Source of the DNA: Alectoria sarmentosa
Lineage: Eukaryota; Ascomycota; Lecanoromycetes; Lecanorales; Parmeliaceae
NCBI GenBank assembly: GCA_009733775.1
Contig: WOGZ01000064.1
Location: 62,001 to 126,000, forward strand
Reading direction: 5' to 3'
Length of the DNA stretch: 64,000 nt
The notes under the pieces: model-generated
Told to the model about the DNA's origin: nothing
What the model saw: the letters and a program-made list of their open reading frames with translations, nothing else
Databases searched by the model: none
Part shown: positions 11,759 through 24,236 of the stretch, piece by piece
Numbering within the stretch: the stretch's first letter is position 1
Layout of the letters: every line of letters begins with the position of its first letter
Translations under genes and position numbers: made by a program

Positions 11759-14027
11759 ATGCAGACTCCCGCTACTCGGCGGAGCGAGCGCAAGCGGGCA
11801 CCCAATCCCCGTATTGCTGATCTCGACTCTTCACCCACACAAAGGCCGCCACCTGCCTCGAAGAAACGGAAGGTGAGCCGCCAGATTCAACACACACTGT
11901 CCCGGCCAGCCTGCTAATCTTGAATGCAGGCAAGCGGTCAAGCTGCCCCCCGAGCTCCTCCACGCCAACGAACGCCGGAGCATGAAGTCTCCGATGTCTC
12001 AGACCAGGCCTCAGATGATGAGACAGCTGTCGATGACGAGCCTGAAGATACTGCCGATCTAATCATACCTTATCTGAAAACCGCCGCGGAATCTGTCGCT
12101 GTTACCGAAGAGTACCCAAACCACAGAACAGAAGAGAGATACGGTAAAGGAAACATCAACGCTTTCGCGAAGATCTGCGGCAGGGAGTGGACATACTATG
12201 TTCTTTCATCTCATATCTTCTTTGGACGCGCGCCGGATGGGGTTCATGCTCGACAAGCTCGAGAGGAAACGGCGGCGCAGGAAAGCGGCGATGATCAGCC
12301 ACCAATAGATATTGATCTAGGACCAAGCAAAGTGGTATCGAGGACGCACGCCGAGCTGAGGTATAGCCAGTCGGATGATGGATGGCACGTTTATGCGTAC
12401 GGACGCAACGGCGTCAGGGTGGATGAGGCCAATCTTAAAAAAGGGCAGAACACGAGAATCAAGAGTGGCACTATCATCACCATCGCAGGGACAGAGATGC
12501 TCTTCCAATCAGCAAGCGGCAAAACTGAGATTCATCCTTCGTTTCTTGATCGAGTTCTTGAGCATCAGAACAATGAAGGGTTGGATGCCGAACTCGGGAC
12601 AGGATACCACCAGCCTCTTCCAGACCGTGCCATACGGGCGCTTCCAAGTGGCCCGCCACCGCCTTTCCCTCAACAGTACGCCTACACAAGACCGAACCTC
12701 AGCCAGCAGACAACGATCGCGCCTGGGCCATCTGATCTTGCACGCCCTGTTACACCAGAACCTTCACCACCAAAGCGGCCAGCGATAGGCTCAGCGAAGA
12801 AGCGATCACCCAACTCTTACAAACGTGGAATCATGATGGAGTCGACTGAGCAGATCGACTATGCGTTGGATTCCTCGAAAGATCTGAAGCCTGGCTGCAG
12901 CTATGCGTCGATGATCACCTGGGCAATTATCTCCACAGACGAGCAGGCTCTTAGCTTGGCCGGCATTTACGGTTGGATCAGAGCGCACTATGCATACTAT
13001 CGACTTACCAGTTCGGGGTGGCAGGTATGTGAAGTGTAGACTAGTAATTATAAGACATCGAGACTAACATTCAATAGAATTCGATCAGGCACAATCTTTC
13101 CCTGAACCCTGCATTCGACAAAGTCCCTCGACGTCCTGATGAGCCGGGAAAAGGCATGTTATGGCGCCTGGTACCCGAACACCGCGCTGCAACACTCCTT
13201 TCAGCAAACAAAAACGCCAGCAAAGGCGGAGGTCGTGTTTCATCTGCGCCGGGCACTCCAGCCGGAGGTCCAAAAACCGGCGGTTTCCTTCCATCCACCA
13301 CGAATGGCATGACGACATCTCCAACAGACCGCAGTACACCGCCTCTGTCCTCGTATCCACCAGCACAGCAAGAGTCATACACTCCAACCCGTGGCCCTCA
13401 AATGCCAATCTACGCCCCTACCCAAGGCGGACTGCCGGTGTTATCCGACGAGACCTCGCCTATGCCCAGACGCCGCACAAATGGACACCTCACAGCCATT
13501 GATTCTTCTCCAACACTTACATCTGGCGCTTGGGCTCACGACGCACCGATGATGCGTACACCAGCCCCCAGACCTCACAATCTCAACATGCCGCAACCGA
13601 ACACTGTGAAGCTTCCCACCAGCCATCTGGCCGACAGCAGTCCCGCACCCTTCTGGCGTTTCGAACACATGGGCAGCACTCCTGCTGGACCATGGCCAGA
13701 GATCAGCCCGATGAAGAACGTTATAGGTGGCGCGGTGGCGATGCAGAGTAGCAGCCCGCCACCTGTTGCGAATGGAGCTGAGAGCCCGACGAGGAGGGCG
13801 AGACCACCTGTAGGACCTTACGGACCGACCGCATATGGAGGAAATGGAATGAAGGATGATGAGGATGGAGAAATCGATATTACGAGGTGAGATTAACCAC
13901 TCACATGGCATGTGTGACGCCAGATTGCAGCAGATTACTGACTGATCGATCGAACAGGGGTTTCACCAAAATCTCCTCTTATCACCAGCAACGCAGTAAC
14001 GTTGCCTCAAACGGCATTCATTCTTAA
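11759..14027 (+). CDS. FHA-domain forkhead transcription factor (Fkh1/Fkh2 type)
   Basis: Four exons: 11759-11872, 11930-13024, 13078-13886, 13958-14027, giving 695 aa. A basic, Pro-rich N-terminus (RRSERKRAPNPR) is followed by an FHA phosphopeptide-binding domain at about 127-231 (YYVLSSHIFFGRAPDG, SKVVSRTHAEL, YGRNGVRVD). The forkhead DNA-binding domain follows at about 357-440; helix 3 (WQNSIRHNLSLN) is formed by the splice at 13024/13078. The FHA-forkhead order is that of yeast Fkh1/2, which drive G2/M gene clusters. The domain starts KPGCSYASMI instead of the usual KPPYSYA. The last intron (13887-13957, CTGAC branch) removes a TGA that would otherwise end the protein after DITR, adding a 22-residue tail beginning GFTKISSYH. 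Confidence 0.92.
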
Positions 14028-14974
14028 ACCATGAGATCTCTGACGCTATGAACACCGCAATCAAAAGCTTTCCTACGACAAGACACAAACGTCCAGTTAC
14101 CTAGCTCAACCCACGCCCATCTTCACGAACCTGATCTTTCCTAATTTCGTTTCGCTGTATATATTTCCTGCGTCTGATTTCAAAGCTCAAGGTTGTGCAT
14201 GCATGCATTGCTTGCGATTCACGCACCACCATTATCCCGGTGGTGATTACCGTTGTCTATGGAAGGTGGTTACTGTTCTTTGAGGGAAGGTGTTCTATCA
14301 TTAGAGGTGGCCTCCAATCGATTTCTCTAGACTTCTTCGAAGGTGCTTAGAGTGGGCTGCGAGAGATGCGACTGGATAGACTCGGGTTTATGAATTTGAA
14401 AGGGGAGGGAGGGAAGAAGGGAGGTTTTCATGAATGCTTGCTTTTGCTAGAATCAATCGAAATTCCTTTTCCCCGAACGTATCCGTTCATGTGTAGAGGT
14501 TCGTAGTAGCGATTCAAACTACCAAGTCGCTCGAAAGCCATTCAGCGTGAGACCACAGCAGTACGGCTGTCTTGGTGCACAGGTGATTGGAGAAGAGATT
14601 TGCTCGCTCTGCCTATGTAGATAGAGTACGTAAGTTTGATCGAGTTTCATCCGTAGCTTAAAGCAACCTGCTCGCACTCGGAACTAATCGCCATCTGCAA
14701 AAAGGACTATCTGGATCCTGATGGTTGCCATCAGGATAGAGTGCCAGGATAAAGTAGGCGAGGTGAAGCCACCTCCCTCCCACCTCAGACAATGCAAGCT
14801 AATTCGTGCCTGCCAATGCCATCCGATCTCGCATGCTAATCTCGGCTGCCACAAAGGGACATTGAGAGTGTTCGCAAAGCTCGTATGGCAATTCCATCGT
14901 AATCACATCTGCTGCTGTTCCATGGTATAAAGCATTGTCCTGTCAGGTCTTTCCCTTTTTCGTAATTGCACTCG
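14028..14974. other. Intergenic, convergent 3' ends
   Basis: The region lies between the forkhead gene (+) and the Gfd2-like gene (-). No coding stretch is supported; it presumably holds both 3' UTRs and terminators. Confidence 0.6.
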
Positions 14975-17399
14975 TCAGATGAGAGGCTCGCCCCCGTCAC
15001 CGTCATCATCGTACGCGTCCAAAATCTTCATCCGCGCCATCAGATGTTGTGGCGGCAAGGGTGTCTCTTTGGGCTTATCTTCTAGACCGATCGCATCTTC
15101 CTCTGTCTCGCCTTTGACATTCTTTTTCGGTTCTCGTAAATGCTCGTTGACCACACCTCGCTTGTGGGGTGGGACGTAGCTTGAATATCTTCCGGTGTGC
15201 GGTTCTTGGTTGGTGGAGTTGTCGTTCTGATTGGTAGTTTTTACATTCTGTTCATCAGCCCTAGTGGCGCCGTCGTTCTGTACAACCGCTTTGCCATCGT
15301 CTTCCCCAATCCAACCCCACCCATCTTCGTCAAAGTCCACCGCAGCCTTCTCTCTCATCTTCTTTTCATTGGCCGCATGGTATTTGATCTCGCCCTTTCT
15401 CTCGATACTGGGTTTCAGCGCTTGATACTTTTCGTCATGTGCGTTCGCACCCTTGCCACCACGACGGTTTCCTCTCTGCCTATTCATTGCATCACTCATC
15501 GCGTAGCTTCGATTGAATTTGTCTTCCGCTTTCACAGCTCGGTTGAGTCCTTGTTGGAAAGCACGAGCTTGGGCCATCTCGGCCGCAGGAAGGAGCTTGA
15601 CGGCGGAGCCACCATCACCGCCTTCTTCGTCTGCGATTTCCCATTCTTCGATCTCCTCGATTACGCGGGCTTGAGCTTCGGCCGCGGCGGCGGAGAGTCG
15701 TTCTGGGTCGGGTGCTTCGGGGTGCTCGTAGGTTAAAGCTTTGAAGCAGATACCAATGAGAGCTTCTACGGTATAGCCTGCGTCATTGCCCTAGAAGGTA
15801 TTTTAGGTTCGTTGGCAGGGGACGATAGCGGCTGTGATGAATGGGAGATTGACTAACCGCGTTATGAAGGTTCCAGCCTATCAGTCCTATGTCCAAAAGG
15901 ACAGATCCTAGGCTGCTTGGATTTTGTCCATGTTTCATTGCTCGGAAAAGGTCGACAGTATCGATTGCTTCAAGAAGATTGGAAAGATTGCTGACATCGT
16001 AGCCGATACTTCGAAGGTACTGTATATCGGCGCTTATTTCATGGCCAACGAGGATGACATTGCGCTTTGGTCCGTTGTCGTTGACTGGAGGTAAGTATTC
16101 GCTGCCAGATCCATACCTTCCGACCACGCGTGCATCAGCTGGATATGAAGGGTACTGGCCTGGTGCAGAGAAAGGGTGACGGAAGCAGGAGGCAATGACT
16201 TGTGGTGCTTCATTAATTGAGATCCATTCGCTCTTTCCGAATTTCTCGTCGAACTTGTCTGCACAGCCTGTGATAAATTCAGAATTGTTGAGATGGGCGT
16301 ATTCTGCAATCCTAAAATGACGTGCGCGAATCTTCTTCATCCAATTCAGGCCGCCTTCTCCAGGTGAAGTATTCACAAGGTCAAGTGTATCAAGCGTCGA
16401 GATGCCTATCTCGGTCACCTTTTTGTGGTCTTTCTCGTAAGATTCAACATCGACGCAGACCAAGACCACGTCATTGTCGAAAGGGTAGGGTGCAGGCAAA
16501 GTTGGAACTAATGCTGGTAGCTTTAGACCAGCTGCCTTTTCATACGCAGCCTGAGCGGCCTGACTCTCCTCGTAGGTATGATTCGGATCATTGTGAAAGT
16601 CCTCTTTTCTGGCAGTCCCACGAGGTCTAATACCAAGATAACACTGAGCACGCTTCAACTGCGCGCACCACCCTCGCTTCTGGACCACACGATCTTGCTT
16701 CTTCTTGGACTTTGCATTCTTCTGTCTGTTCTTACCTGCCAGAATAGCAGCCTCCATCTTGCGTCGGAAGGCTGGGAACGTACGGTCTTCCAAGATGTGC
16801 GGCCCTCCCGGCTCTGTGCCTGGCTTAGGCATCATCTCTTCGAGATCTAAGAGACCCATCTGATCTGTCAAACGGCCAAGGTAGCGCGGACGTGGGCTGC
16901 CCTCTTCCTCAAACCCAATATCGAAACCCGGATGACGGCTCACGTCGGGGAAGTCGGCAGGAATTTTGAATTTTTCGTAGATCTCTTTGAAGAGGTCCAG
17001 CACTTCTCCTCGTGGAATGAGCAGAAGGGGTTTGGTGTCATCTAGCAGTGTCTGAACGTAATAGCTGAGAGATGTGTTGATTAGGTCGTGTCAACCTGGA
17101 ACAGACATCGAAGAAGAGTGACATATGATATACAGAGTGTGAAGTAGCCTGTGAATTCGACGGAAGAAACGATGGACCCAAACTTCCTCGAGCACAAAAT
17201 AGTGAACGAGCGCTGCGAGGAATTAGGCTTACATTGTCCATCCCCTAGATCGAAATTGCCCAGCTGCGAAATATCTAGTTGACACTTTCTCGGATTCTTC
17301 GGTATTGTATAAATGTCGGTACGGCCATCTCGTGACTGCTCCTACCGGACAGAATCGGTCCCAAGGAGCGGCGAGCTCACCAACTTGCATATTGGCCAT
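14975..17399 (-). CDS. Gfd2/YDR514C-like protein with DEDDh RNase H-fold domain
   Basis: Three exons on the minus strand: 17399-17233, 17064-15858, 15790-14975, giving 729 aa. The start at 17399 (MANMQVGELAAPWDRFCP) precedes text typical of the fungal family. Splicing over 17065-17232 yields GWTIYYVQTLLDD; splicing over 15791-15857 restores HNAGNDAGYT. The central domain has all four DEDDh exonuclease residues: DVE in CVDVESYE, Asp in HEISADIQYL, and His and Asp in HNAGND. Yeast Gfd2 is linked to the mRNA-export helicase Dbp5; whether this domain cleaves RNA is not established. The C-terminal 250 residues are charged and disordered, with a VPPHKRG motif. A basic linker (KNRQKNAKSKKKQD) precedes the nuclease fold. 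Confidence 0.85.
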
Positions 17400-18100
17400 G
17401 TCGAATGAGGAAGGAGATAGGAATGAAATATCAGCGACGGACCCAAGTAGATCCAGCTTGGTATACGCGAGAATGAAGCAGCGATGCTGTCCAGGTTGCG
17501 AAGTAAGAGGAAAGAGAATAAGAGTTGAAAGCGATGAAGACGTAGTCTCCTCAACGGCCGATGTGATACAGAAGATAATCGAGCTGAGGACCATTCAACT
17601 GGAACTGAAAAGGTCGTCAAAATTCCGGGACCAAATCGGTCGAGAGAGTGACAAACGATGCGAAGGTTATTGGATGAGATGAAGGCTTTCGGAGGTCACA
17701 TCGTCCTTACAGTAGATAGATTTCCTCCAAGGCTGGTAATACACCGAAGATCAGTGAAAGTTGCAGAGTCAACAAACAAGTCAAAATCACAGCTCTTTAG
17801 CCGGCCTTGATGGATATCTACGGCTTCATGCATAACATGTTTGGCACTCTCGACTTTGGGATGGCCAATTGACATATGCTTCCTGCACCTCAGTTGTCTA
17901 GGCAATTCTCAAAGTAAATGCAGACAGCCAAATGAAAGCCTGAAGTGTTGATGCAAATGCAGGTAGCGTTGCCCCCCTAGTCCACCACCACCACCATTTC
18001 CATCAGCTCTAGCCCTACATCTCTTGGCACTTTCTGCAGTACGAACTCAAGCCAACCTCCTCACCTTCGCGATATCCCGCCCTGAGAGCTTCCTTTCAGA
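17400..18100. other. Divergent intergenic region
   Basis: Shared upstream region of the Gfd2-like gene (-) and the ING-PHD gene (+). ORFs here are antisense shadows. A CCACCACCACCA tract sits about 115 bp before the ING start. Confidence 0.6.
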
Positions 18101-20464
18101 ATGGAGGTCATGATAGAGGATCCCCCAGCGGATCCTGATGCTCAAGCTACAGTCACGGACTTCCTGGACTACACCGAATACCTCCCCTCGGACCTCGGTC
18201 GGTCACTGACTCTCATCCGCAAGCTCGATGATGTCTACATTACAGCCGCTGACACAGTACACGAGCTGACGAAAGAGTATGGGTCGCTGACAAACATGTC
18301 ACCTAACAAACGGCCGAGCTCTCATCATCTTCGACAGGATATATCCTACAATCTGGACCATGCGATTAGCTGCCGCGAGTCCTCCTATGGCGAAGCATCA
18401 CGTTTGTTTGAGATGGTGGATCGTCACTATAATCGATTGACCAGTATCATATCCAAACTACACGCTTTGCCGAAACCTCCATCAAGAGATCCTACCCCCG
18501 TGCCCAGGTCTCCCCAAGCCAGCCGCAAGAGTCCCCCTCCTCGTATCACCCTGCGTCTCGAAGGCGCGAGAGCAGCAAAGGTTGCTGGCAGAACTCCAGA
18601 GAAAGCTCAGAAACGGATCCGAAGTCGGAAGGTTACGGTGCCTGGTGAGGTACTGCCACCTCCAAACCCAGACTCTCCACTTCACTTTACCGACTCAGAT
18701 TGGGAATCCATACCTCCGTCGCCCATACCGATGCCTACATCGCGAGTGGGAGGGTCTCGTAAACCAGCCCGAATCAGACTACCAAAGGCCCCCAAGGTGC
18801 CCAAGCTGAGAATTCCCAAGCAGCCCCGACCACCTAGACCGCCAGGCGCAATGGGAACGAATGTGCACAGCGCCGTTGCTGGGATTTCGACAAGCAATGC
18901 TCTATCTCTGCTGAGTCCTCCGCCAGCAGATGCCAAGCCTGGAAGTATACACGCACCATGGATGCGCCTTACTGAATGGGAGATGGCGAAGTTGAGGAAG
19001 AGAATGAAGAAGAACGCTATCTGGACACCAAGCGAGACGATGATTAGGCGAGAATTGTCGCTCGCTGGTCGAGGACCTGACAATTACAAAAGTACGAAAT
19101 CTAAATGTGATGCTGCGGGCGAAGATTTTATTGATGATGACAACATTGCGAACGCTCCGCGAGGAAAACCGCTGGTACCAGGCGAGATAAGTGCCGATTC
19201 TCTTGGGCTGGCAGACACAAACCTGAGTAACAGGGGAATGGCACTGAACATAGCTAAGAAGGAGAAGAGGGAGAAGATGGCCCGCGAACAAGCTGATATT
19301 CTGGCTTCAGAAGCTGAGAAGTTGGGTCGCCGTCTGGATTCCCTCAAGAACATATTTGCTCCACTTCCGGAGAAACAGATCGAGAGCCCTACTCTCAGCG
19401 CTAACATGCCCAAGGCCAAGGAAGCCCTGAAGAAGAAGGTCGCTCCAGAGGAAAAGCCGAAAGAAATCACCAAGACCCATGCAAAGAAGCGCAAACGGGA
19501 AGAATCCCCCAAACCAGAGCCTCCTCCCAAGCAGTTGGATCTTGTGACTTCTCCTGCCAAACCATCTTCAGAGACTGTGATTTCATCTGTCAAACCTTCG
19601 AAGAAGCGTAAAACTGAGCAGGCCCAACCGGAGGCTCTGAAGATCACGACCAAGACCGTAACGACGACAGTACCACTTGCTGCTCCAGCTCCCTCTCCGT
19701 CGAGACCGTCCCGACGGTCTACACCTGCGACACCCGCCACGCCTGTCATGGCAGCCCCTGAAAAGCCAGCAGCCGTTACGACTCCCAGACCGACTGCAAC
19801 CTCTACACGCCCTCGCCGCATCTCTTTAACACTAAAAGGGCCAGCGGAACCTCCTGCAGAGACCGTTCATGTTTCTCCACGCACCAGTAGCCGCGTACAC
19901 TCCCGCCGCAGCTCTGCTGGCCCACCCTCAGCTACCACCCCCCGCGACCATCTTCGCCGTAAGAGCACTACGCCAGCTCGACCGCAAAGTCCATTGCCGA
20001 TTGTTACGGCTGCTGGTAGACGAAGTAAGCGTCCCGCGCCTGGTCCAGTGATTGAGAGTCAAGAAGGTGGTGCCGCGGTGAGTGTGGGCAAGAGGCAACA
20101 TGCTCCGAAGAAGAAGGGTGGAGTGGCTGCATCCAATGCAAAGAGAGCTGTTGAAAATGCGAGCGCAAAGGAGAGAGAGAACGCAGTAAAGATAGAGGAG
20201 GAGGCAGCGGGTGAGGAAATTGACGCAGATGAAGCTAGGTATTGTTACTGCGGAGATGTTAGCTATGGGGATATGGTTGCCTGCGAGAACGAAAATGTAG
20301 GTCCCTCACTCTTTTGATTGTGAAATGTTTTTGCTCATTTACTTATCTTCTGTCAGTGTGAACGCGAGTGGTTCCACTTCGAATGCGTAGGCTTGAACGA
20401 ACCTCCCGGGAGAAGAGTCAAGTGGTTTTGCCCTGATTGCAAGAAATTGCTGGGCAAGAGATAA
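18101..20464 (+). CDS. ING-family PHD-finger chromatin protein, unusually long
   Basis: Two exons, 18101-20296 and 20357-20464, giving 767 aa. The N-terminus (about 19-120; FLDYTEYLPSDLGRSLTLI...DDVYITAAD) is the helical ING domain. The C-terminus is a PHD finger whose Cys/His ligands are completed by exon 2: YCYCGDVSYGDMVACENEN joins CEREWFHFECVGL and WFCPDCKK. These are the aromatic-cage features that read H3K4 methylation. ING proteins recruit histone acetyltransferase or deacetylase complexes in the nucleus. Between them lie some 590 disordered residues rich in Pro, Ser, Lys and basic clusters (KKRKRE, SKKRKTE). Yeast Yng1, Yng2 and Pho23 are about 220-330 aa, so the linker is exceptional. 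Which complex it joins cannot be told. Confidence 0.9.
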
Positions 20465-22129
20465 TCATATGGAGGCTTCCAAGCTTTCGAGCCGGTCATC
20501 TCTAGTGGATTTGAACAGGAGTTTACGGACGACCAGTCAAGGTACTCAAGTTGGGGCAATTTCGATTCTTGTACTTGTGCATGATTAACGAGGGCTACGG
20601 CCACGGACTCCACTGTCTCCTTGCGCTATGTATGATAATGAGGGTGGAGACACGAAGTCTATCGAGCATCAACAATTATGATACTTCCTTGCGATGCACA
20701 AAAGGCTCGGTATTGTATCAACAAGAATAATGTAGCTTAACGCAAGGACCTTCGCTGTCCCTCGTCACATTTTCAGATCGGTCCTCACAACGGTCGTTCA
20801 CCCAGTCTTTGTACCATGGAATCTATCGAAGATGATGTTGACGTGCATGACTCGGAGTAATCCCACGGAACTATGAGGCTCAATTCCAACTCGATCAAGA
20901 TAAAGTAGGGTGCGGGTCGGCAGAGCTGCCATACATAGTCCTTTGCGCAATTCGATTGGATTCAGATTTCAGGATCATCAATAATCTCGCGGCACAGTAT
21001 CGATGTGAGTCTGGAGTCTGGACCTTGGCTCGTTTCAGATGCTATGCTGCTTGAAGAACGCAGTCCCCGTCTCTCAGAAGATTGCTCAGAGCTGAGAGTG
21101 ATGTTTTCATGTAACAATTCCTGTCAATGATTGGACCATCGTGACGTCTTCAGTCCAGCCTCCATTTCTCTTTGATCTTGCGATTGGTGTAGAAGAAACC
21201 GTTGCAGCGGAAATGAAATGACATCTAGCGTCGTTTGGACTTGTCCTATTTTGCCCTTTTGTTAAAGTCAGGAACGCGTGCCGACTACAAAATCGCGTTA
21301 TACCATATTGCGTAAGGCTCGTCCTCGTTGGCGGCGGGCAGTTGGAGTCTAAAATTTAATCATTGTTGGCCAATCTCCCCACAATCACCCTTTTCTTCTG
21401 CTTCCCTTCCACCTTCCAGGCCTGCGCAATAACGTGAATCCCCCAGGACACGCCCGAGCTGTTGTCGGCGGTGTCGTGGACGCAAGAGCTGAGAAGCGTG
21501 GATTAAATTGAGGACTAGAGGACCAAGGGAGTTATAATCGAAGGTCGAGAACCCCACGGTCGCAGTTCAAGGGGTGAAGCTTTCTCGCACAACAAACAGT
21601 AACGGCAAACATTACACTCATTACCCATTCGATAATCGATTTTTGGCGGCATTCCCTTGTCACCAGCAGCAGAACATCATAATAATGCGAATATAGAAGA
21701 CAGGTGGGTGCCTAATGTGTTGTGGCTATGGACAGCCATCAGGATCATTGCCGTACTGACTCTAAGCAGCTCAAAAAGTCTTAATTCGTCGGTCTATGAC
21801 TGGCAGCCATTCCTTACAGACCCATATCTCTATCAATATCACCGCTGGCGAAGCTGACCTTCGACCGCAACAACGAGCGAAAAACGTCCGCACAAAGACG
21901 TCGTCCCATTATTACACAATCAAACACACAGTCATTCAGAAACACTACGCCATCTACTCGCATTCATTTGTTGATTTCTTCCTCCAGCACAGCCATTCAC
22001 ACACGAACACCTATGTCTTTGGAGCAAGAATTCGAATTGAACATTAATTCAACATAATCAGCCTACTGGTTGCTGATAAACACACTCATTCTTTAAGCAA
22101 ATCTACATCTTACACCTACCAAAGGTTCA
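20465..22129. other. Intergenic, 1.7 kb
   Basis: No supported gene. The last 300 bp before 22130 are CA-rich, like a fungal 5' UTR. Short ORFs show no domain. Confidence 0.55.
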
Positions 22130-24236
22130 ATGGAGCACCCGTCCAAGAGACGGAGAATTGAGCGGAATTCAGGAGGACCGGCCGAAGGGCTCAACGTCAA
22201 CAATGGCCGAGAACGATCGGTCAGTTTGGGTGGCTCAACCAAGAATGAGAAGCCGATAATGCCCAAGCTTGTGCTCCCCCCACACGGAGCGCCTGGACAT
22301 CCTGCGCATGGAGATCAAGCTCTCGACGCTTCTGGCCAAAGTGTTGACCGCCCTCACTACCCTCTAGAGTCTGCAGACACGAAACCCGCGAGGGTTCACG
22401 CCCGGCAAATCGTGCAAACTTCTGCTATCATCGACCCTACAGCACCAAAGACCAGCGACGCGATGGCCCATCCGAGCGGTACCCCAACCTCAAAAGCAGA
22501 CGATAACTCATACCCTGGTCAAGTAGTGCCTCCAGCAGGTGTGGCCGCTGCGGATGCAAGAAACCAGGCACTCCAATCTCAGCAGGCTCAGGCTGTTGCC
22601 GTGAAGCAATTAGATGCAATACCACAGGCGCCAGCTCCTGCCCCAGCAACTCATGCCGCGGCCAGCGCCAGTCCAAAGGCTTTGAACGCCCCCGACTCTT
22701 CGTCACAGCAAATAGTCAAGGCGCCTTCAACGCCTCCACCATCCAATCAATCGCCAACCGCTATGTCCTCTACATCATATTTTTCCGCCTCACCTACATC
22801 ATCACCTAGTCCGAGTCCGCAGCATACTTCCAGTCCCTCCGCTCCCTCACCTACTTTTACTCCTAACAAGCCCGAATTCGCCACTAATTACAATGGTACT
22901 GTGTCAGGTGAATTGCTTTTCAACCCATCCCGCTTTCTCTTATACTAATCGATTTCTAGCTTTTACTACAACATCCTCAAACCCGAGTAGTCTGAATTCA
23001 GAGTCAAGCTCCATATTTCCCTCTCTCCTTGCACTGACGACGGCGTCGCAGTCTTCGTTAGCCAGCATCTCCGCTTTGATGACTTCTATCTCTGATGCGA
23101 GGAATCCTAGTGCATCCCTCCAGAATTTAGTCTCCAGCACAAGCTCTCAACAAATAACATCCACACCTACTACACTCTCTACGTCGGTATCTACAACAGC
23201 GTCCTCACAGTTCTCGAGCCAAGCATCGATAGCTTCCGTAATGTCCAGCGCTAGTGCTGCAGGTGCAGGAGGCAACGGCAATTCAGGCAATACCGCTCCA
23301 ACTCCTACAGCTTCGTCAAGCTCAAATGGGGACTCAGGTGGCAGTGGTGCACCTCCTACACAGGATCTTGTCGGCGGTATCGTTGGTGGCGTTGCAGGCT
23401 TGGCCATGATCTTCGTTATACTTCTCCTGTTACTCCGTTGGCGACGAGGTAAGCTTGGCAACCGGAGGACTATATCTCCGCCTGTTCCCCAAACCATCGG
23501 CTACGGGGGTGTGCCGCAATCTGGTAACATGACCCAACGATCAAGCACCGCTCCTATAGTCGCGGCTGGCTTTTTTCGAAGTCTAAGACCCGCTTCATCT
23601 CAAACAGCGACCACGGCCGAAACTGCTCCCAGTGAACGAGGCTTCCAGAAGATTTCTGGAAGAAAGCTCCCGTCAGTACTTGCGTCTGGTGGTGATGGCT
23701 GGGGTGACCCTCCTGCTACCGGTCCCACTGCCGGACCTTCGGGAGCCGCTGCTGGGCTAGGTATGGCGGCAGGCGTGGCCAAAGGCCGAAGCCCTTTCGA
23801 TGATCCCCCTACCGGTCAACGACCTTCTCCACCCCATTCACTATCAGGTTCATCCTTCTATCGAGACTCCCACGGTTTCTACGGCGGTGTCGTGCCAGAA
23901 GAGCAGACGGAAGCATCCAGCTCTCCTGGATCTTCGTCGTCACCAACATATTTTGCACCTCTGGGAGCTGCCGCCGGTCGTTCGAATGTTCCTCTAGGCC
24001 ATGGAAGCCCTACTCGCCGGAACGAAGCAGCACAGATGCGACCTGGTCCTGCTCGTACGCCGGTCATAAACCAGCCCGGCTTTGGCTCAATCCGTGGCGG
24101 TGCGCCTCCAAGACCTATTCGTGCTACACCGCCACCAGCTGGACTCAATCCCGCTCGAGATGGTCTTGGCCGGAGTCATCCCAGCCAAGATGGCTCTCGC
24201 GGGTCTAGATTCAGAGAGGACACAACACCACCTTGA
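22130..24236 (+). CDS. S/T-rich single-pass membrane protein with cytoplasmic proline-rich tail
   Basis: Two exons, 22130-22907 and 22960-24236, giving 684 aa. About 400 residues of Ser/Thr/Pro/Ala-rich, probably O-glycosylated sequence lead to a single transmembrane helix (GGIVGGVAGLAMIFVILLLLL) with a basic stop-transfer RWRRGKLGNRR. The tail of about 250 residues is Gly/Pro/Ser-rich. The layout resembles fungal wall-stress or mucin-type sensors. The N-terminus is odd: MEHPSKRRRIERN is nuclear-localisation-like and no signal peptide is visible, so either the true start is elsewhere (the downstream frame opens at 22893), or it is a signal-anchor protein, or two genes are fused in this model. 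Confidence 0.65.
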
